From contig VBGS01000054.1 in assembly GCA_005889445.1 (NCBI GenBank), positions 1-8,108 of the forward strand: a DNA stretch of 8,108 nt, written 5' to 3'. This stretch comes from Chloroflexota bacterium. Lineage in GTDB: Bacteria; Chloroflexota; Limnocylindria; P2-11E. Under the pieces are notes generated by a model, which was not told where the DNA came from, ran no database searches, and saw only the letters and a list, made by a program, of their open reading frames with translations. Within the stretch, counting starts at the first letter, position 1. Every line of letters starts with the position of its first letter. Shown here piece by piece: positions 5,716 to 8,108 of this stretch. The translations under genes were made by a program, and so were the position numbers.

Positions 5716-7564
5716 AAACCGATTTCATGGGCGACTCGGCCTCGTGCGCGCGGTACTGCAGCTCGTAGAGGCGGTGGTAGACGCCACGCTGCGACAGCAG
5801 GTCGCGATGCGTACCCATCTCGACCACGCGGCCCTTGTGCAGCACGATGATCCGGTCCACGTTCTGGATGGTCGAGAGACGGTGCGCGATGATGATCGAG
5901 GTCCGGCCCACCATGAGCTTCGCGAGCGCATCCTGGATGAGATGCTCCGTCTCGGTGTCCACCGAGCTCGTGGCTTCGTCGAGGACCAGCAGGATCTCGG
6001 GGTTGAACGCGATCGCCCGCGCGAAGGCGAGCAGCTGCTTCTGTCCCACCGAGAGCGTCGAGCCGCGCTCGGTCACGACGGTCTCGTAGCCCTCCGGAAG
6101 CCGCTCGATGAACTTGTCGGCGTTGACGAACCGCGCCGCGGCCCGCACCTGCTCGTCGCCGATCGCCTCGTTGTTGAGGCGGATGTTCGACGCGATCGTC
6201 CCCGCGAAGATGAAGGGGTCCTGCAGCACGACGCCCACGTGCCGGCGAACGTCGCGCTGGCGGAGCTCGCGGATGTCGACGCCGTCCAGCAGGATCCGGC
6301 CCTTCTGCACGTCGTAGAAGCGCGAGATGAGGCTGATGATCGAGGTCTTCCCCGCCCCGGTCGCGCCGACGATCGCGACGCTCTCGCCGGCAGAGATCGT
6401 GAGGTTGACGTCGCGGAGGACCCAGTCGCCCTCGTTGTACGCGAAGCTCACATTTTCGAATGTGATCTCCCCACGGACGTGGCCGAGCTCTCGGGGGTGC
6501 GGTGGATCCACGATCGTCGCCTTGGTGTCCATCAGGCGGAAGACGCGCTCGCTCGAGGCCATCGCCGCCTGCATGATGTTGTACTTCTCCGCAAGATCGC
6601 CGATCGGCTGGAAGAACCGGTCGACGAGCTGCCAGAACGCGAGAAGCGTCCCGATCGTCATCTCTCCTTTGAGGATCCAAAAGCCGCCCGCGACGAACAA
6701 CGCGGCGCTCGTGGCGGCGCGCGTGAAACCGACGGCCGGGAAGAACATGGACATCGCCCGGATCTGACCGCGGTTCGCGTCCAGCAGATCCGTGTTCAGA
6801 TTGTCGAACTGGCGAAAGGACACGCGCTCGCGGGTGAAGAGCTGCACGATCGCCATCCCCGAGAGGTTCTCGTTGAGATAGGCGTTGATCCGAGCGAGCC
6901 GGATCCTGATCGACCGGAACGAGTCGCGCATGATCCGCCGGAAGTACATCGTCAGCCAGATCAGCAGGGGAAGCGCGGCGAAGGTGACGAGCGCGAGACG
7001 GAAGTCGAGCACCAGCAGCACGATCGCGATCGTGCCGATGACCACGACGTCCCCAAAGATCGCGACGACCCCCTGCGTGACCATGTCGGTGAGCGCGTCG
7101 ATGTCGTTGGTGATCCGCGTCATGAGCCGTCCGACAGGGTTCCGGTCGAAGAACGTCAGCGAGAGGCTCTGCAGGTGCGCAAAGAGCTGGACGCGGAGGT
7201 CGTACATGGCTCTCTGCCCGACGTAGCTCGCGAGCATCGTCTGCCCGTATCGCAGGCCCGAGCCCAGGAGGAGGACCGCGATATACGCGATACCGAGCGG
7301 CGCGAGGCGCGCGAGCCCCTCATCGGTGCCGATCTGACCGTTCACGGCGGGCGCGATCGCGTTGTCGACGATGAACTTCGCGAGGACCGGCGGCGCCGCT
7401 TCGGTGACGGAGATCCCGAGGATGATCAGAAGGGCGACGATCACAAGGCTGCGATACGGCCGCAGGTATCCGAGGAGACGGCGCATGAGCCGCGCGTCGT
7501 AGGCCTTGCCGAGGATCTCGTCCTCGTCGAAGTTGCCGCGGCCGCCGCCGCCACCGTGCATCAC
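5714..7564 (-). CDS. ABC exporter half-transporter, ATP-binding and permease domains
   Basis: A full-length type IV (ABCB/MsbA-like) half-transporter of 616 residues, or 615 if the second codon, an ATG at 7559-7561, is the start. That ATG is preferred because it overlaps the upstream partner's TGA. A glycine-rich leader and a cytoplasmic segment precede about six membrane helices (roughly 37-57, 86-104, 163-186, 189-206, 275-294, 303-320). The ATPase domain follows: Walker A GATGAGKTS (400-408), Q-loop Q448, signature LSVGQ (504-508), Walker B ILLVLDE with catalytic E530, D-loop SSVD and H-loop H561. The signature departs from LSGGQ while the Walker site is canonical, the mirror image of the upstream partner. 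The pair should therefore form one active and one degenerate ATP site, as in known heterodimeric multidrug exporters. The export role is inferred from the family; the substrate is unknown. The stop TGA overlaps the GAGGT ribosome-binding site of the GNAT gene. Confidence 0.95.
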   Translation of the reverse strand: MMHGGGGGRGNFDEDEILGKAYDARLMRRLLGYLRPYRSLVIVALLIILGISVTEAAPPVLAKFIVDNAIAPAVNGQIGTDEGLARLAPLGIAYIAVLLLGSGLRYGQTMLASYVGQRAMYDLRVQLFAHLQSLSLTFFDRNPVGRLMTRITNDIDALTDMVTQGVVAIFGDVVVIGTIAIVLLVLDFRLALVTFAALPLLIWLTMYFRRIMRDSFRSIRIRLARINAYLNENLSGMAIVQLFTRERVSFRQFDNLNTDLLDANRGQIRAMSMFFPAVGFTRAATSAALFVAGGFWILKGEMTIGTLLAFWQLVDRFFQPIGDLAEKYNIMQAAMASSERVFRLMDTKATIVDPPHPRELGHVRGEITFENVSFAYNEGDWVLRDVNLTISAGESVAIVGATGAGKTSIISLISRFYDVQKGRILLDGVDIRELRQRDVRRHVGVVLQDPFIFAGTIASNIRLNNEAIGDEQVRAAARFVNADKFIERLPEGYETVVTERGSTLSVGQKQLLAFARAIAFNPEILLVLDEATSSVDTETEHLIQDALAKLMVGRTSIIIAHRLSTIQNVDRIIVLHKGRVVEMGTHRDLLSQRGVYHRLYELQYRAHEAESPMKSV

Positions 7565-8108
7565 GGCTCGCCCCCGATCCCGCCGAGCCTCGGGCGCATC
7601 CCGAGCCGCGGGCCCTCCTCGGACTGCGCCTGCACGCGCTTGTCGTGCTCCTCGCGCTCCTCGTCGACCTCGAGCTCCTGCTCGAGAAGCTGGCGGCGAT
7701 ACATCTGCGCGTCGAGGCCGTTCAGCTCGAGCAGATCGCGATGCGAGCCGCGCTCGACGATGCGACCCGCGTCGAGGACGAGGATCTCGTCGGCATCCTT
7801 CACGGTCGAGATGCGGTGCGCGACGACGATGCTCGTTCGCTCGCGCATCACGCCGCGCAGACGGCGAAGGATCTCCGCTTCCGTGTACGTGTCGACCGCG
7901 GAGAGCGCATCGTCCAAGATCAGGATCCGGGGATCCTTTGCGACCGCTCGCGCGATCGCAGCGCGCTGCTTCTGACCGCCGGACAGCGTGACTCCACGCT
8001 CGCCGATCATCGTGTCGTAGCGTGCCGGGAAGTCTTCGACGTCCTTGTTCAGCTGCGAGACGTCTCCGGCCCAGTCGAGCTGCGGATCGGTGAGCTTCTC
8101 GTCGAGAC
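7561..8108 (-). CDS. ABC exporter half-transporter with degenerate Walker B, C-terminal part (partial)
   Basis: Only the last 181 codons lie in the window; the membrane domain and Walker A motif are beyond the right edge. The visible part is the second half of an ABC nucleotide-binding domain. It contains ERGVTLSGGQKQR (canonical signature LSGGQ, about 7972-7986), Walker B ILILDDALSAVD and the H-loop histidine in VVAHRIST. The residue after the Walker B aspartate is Asp (codon 7909-7911) where active ATPases have the catalytic Glu. In heterodimeric exporters of the TM287/288, LmrCD and BmrCD type this marks the subunit with the weak ATP site. The tail after the domain is charged (EVDEEREEHDKR). 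The stop TGA shares one base with the ATG of the next ABC gene (TGATG), so the two are probably translationally coupled and form one transporter. The substrate (drug, lipid or peptide) cannot be told from this part. Confidence 0.93.
   Translation of the reverse strand, partial: LDEKLTDPQLDWAGDVSQLNKDVEDFPARYDTMIGERGVTLSGGQKQRAAIARAVAKDPRILILDDALSAVDTYTEAEILRRLRGVMRERTSIVVAHRISTVKDADEILVLDAGRIVERGSHRDLLELNGLDAQMYRRQLLEQELEVDEEREEHDKRVQAQSEEGPRLGMRPRLGGIGGEP

Noticed and set aside
7018..7035. An 18-base perfect palindrome, GCACGATCGCGATCGTGC
   Set aside because: It lies in a transmembrane coding segment (Thr-Ile-Ala-Ile-Val) and follows from repeated ATC and GCG codons; there is no sign of an operator or terminator.
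7535..7560. A GGC-rich repeat at the start of the ABC gene
   Set aside because: It encodes a short polyglycine leader, which is common in this exporter family; it is not a separate repeat element.
5195..7975. A 926-codon open frame on the plus strand opposite the GNAT and ABC genes
   Set aside because: It is antisense to clearly conserved proteins, is rich in Arg, Asp and Glu as expected for a GC-rich shadow frame, and has no recognisable domain.
1..8108. A previously undescribed defence or mobile system, CRISPR array, tRNA or rRNA
   Set aside because: I saw no regularly spaced repeats, integrase or transposase, nuclease or toxin genes, or tRNA-like structure on either strand. All sequence is accounted for by the listed genes.

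Overview
The window is a GC-rich stretch of bacterial chromosome in which every recognisable gene lies on the minus strand, so the biological order runs from high to low coordinates. The genes are: the C-terminal end of an ABC exporter half-transporter (off the right edge), a second complete ABC exporter half-transporter, a GNAT acetyltransferase, a Tat-exported PhoD-type phosphodiesterase lipoprotein, an inositol-monophosphatase-family phosphatase, and a run of respiratory complex I (Nuo) peripheral-arm genes: nuoB, nuoD, a fused nuoI-like/nuoE-like ORF, and the start of a nuoF-like gene that leaves the left edge. The high GC, the frequent TTG and other weak start codons and the style of the Nuo and ABC proteins fit a Chloroflexota- or Actinomycetota-like bacterium. 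No marker gene fixes the phylum, so that is an inference.

Right part (about 5141-8108). The two ABC genes overlap by one base (TGATG) and form a heterodimeric type IV (ABCB-like) exporter with complementary site defects: one partner has Asp in place of the Walker B glutamate, and the other has LSVGQ in place of LSGGQ. The GNAT gene follows in the same reading frame, separated only by the transporter's TGA. It has no ATG/GTG/TTG in front of its conserved N-terminus; a CTG behind a GAGGT ribosome-binding site is the likely start.

Middle part (2782-5144). The GNAT, phoD and phosphatase genes are joined by two identical four-base TTGA stop/start overlaps. This implies translational coupling of a cell-surface phosphodiesterase with a cytoplasmic sugar/inositol-phosphate phosphatase.

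Left part (1-2776). NuoB is intact. NuoD has no canonical start, has lost roughly 60 residues, and changes frame near position 1290, with its conserved C-terminus in another frame. The NuoI-like part has only the first of the two 4Fe-4S motifs and runs in frame into a NuoE-like N-terminal domain that lacks all 2Fe-2S cysteines. NuoF keeps the FMN glycine loop but has a divergent acidic loop. nuoA, nuoC and nuoH are absent from the places they usually occupy. The region is either a decaying or error-ridden complex I locus or a divergent, reduced peripheral-arm module. The nuoD frame change favours decay or assembly error for at least that gene.

The genes are packed with almost no spacers. The longest non-annotated gap, about 56 bases between nuoD and nuoI, is nearly filled by an 18-codon mini-ORF. 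I see no room for a conventional promoter or terminator between genes, and no RNA gene, IS element, CRISPR array or attachment site.
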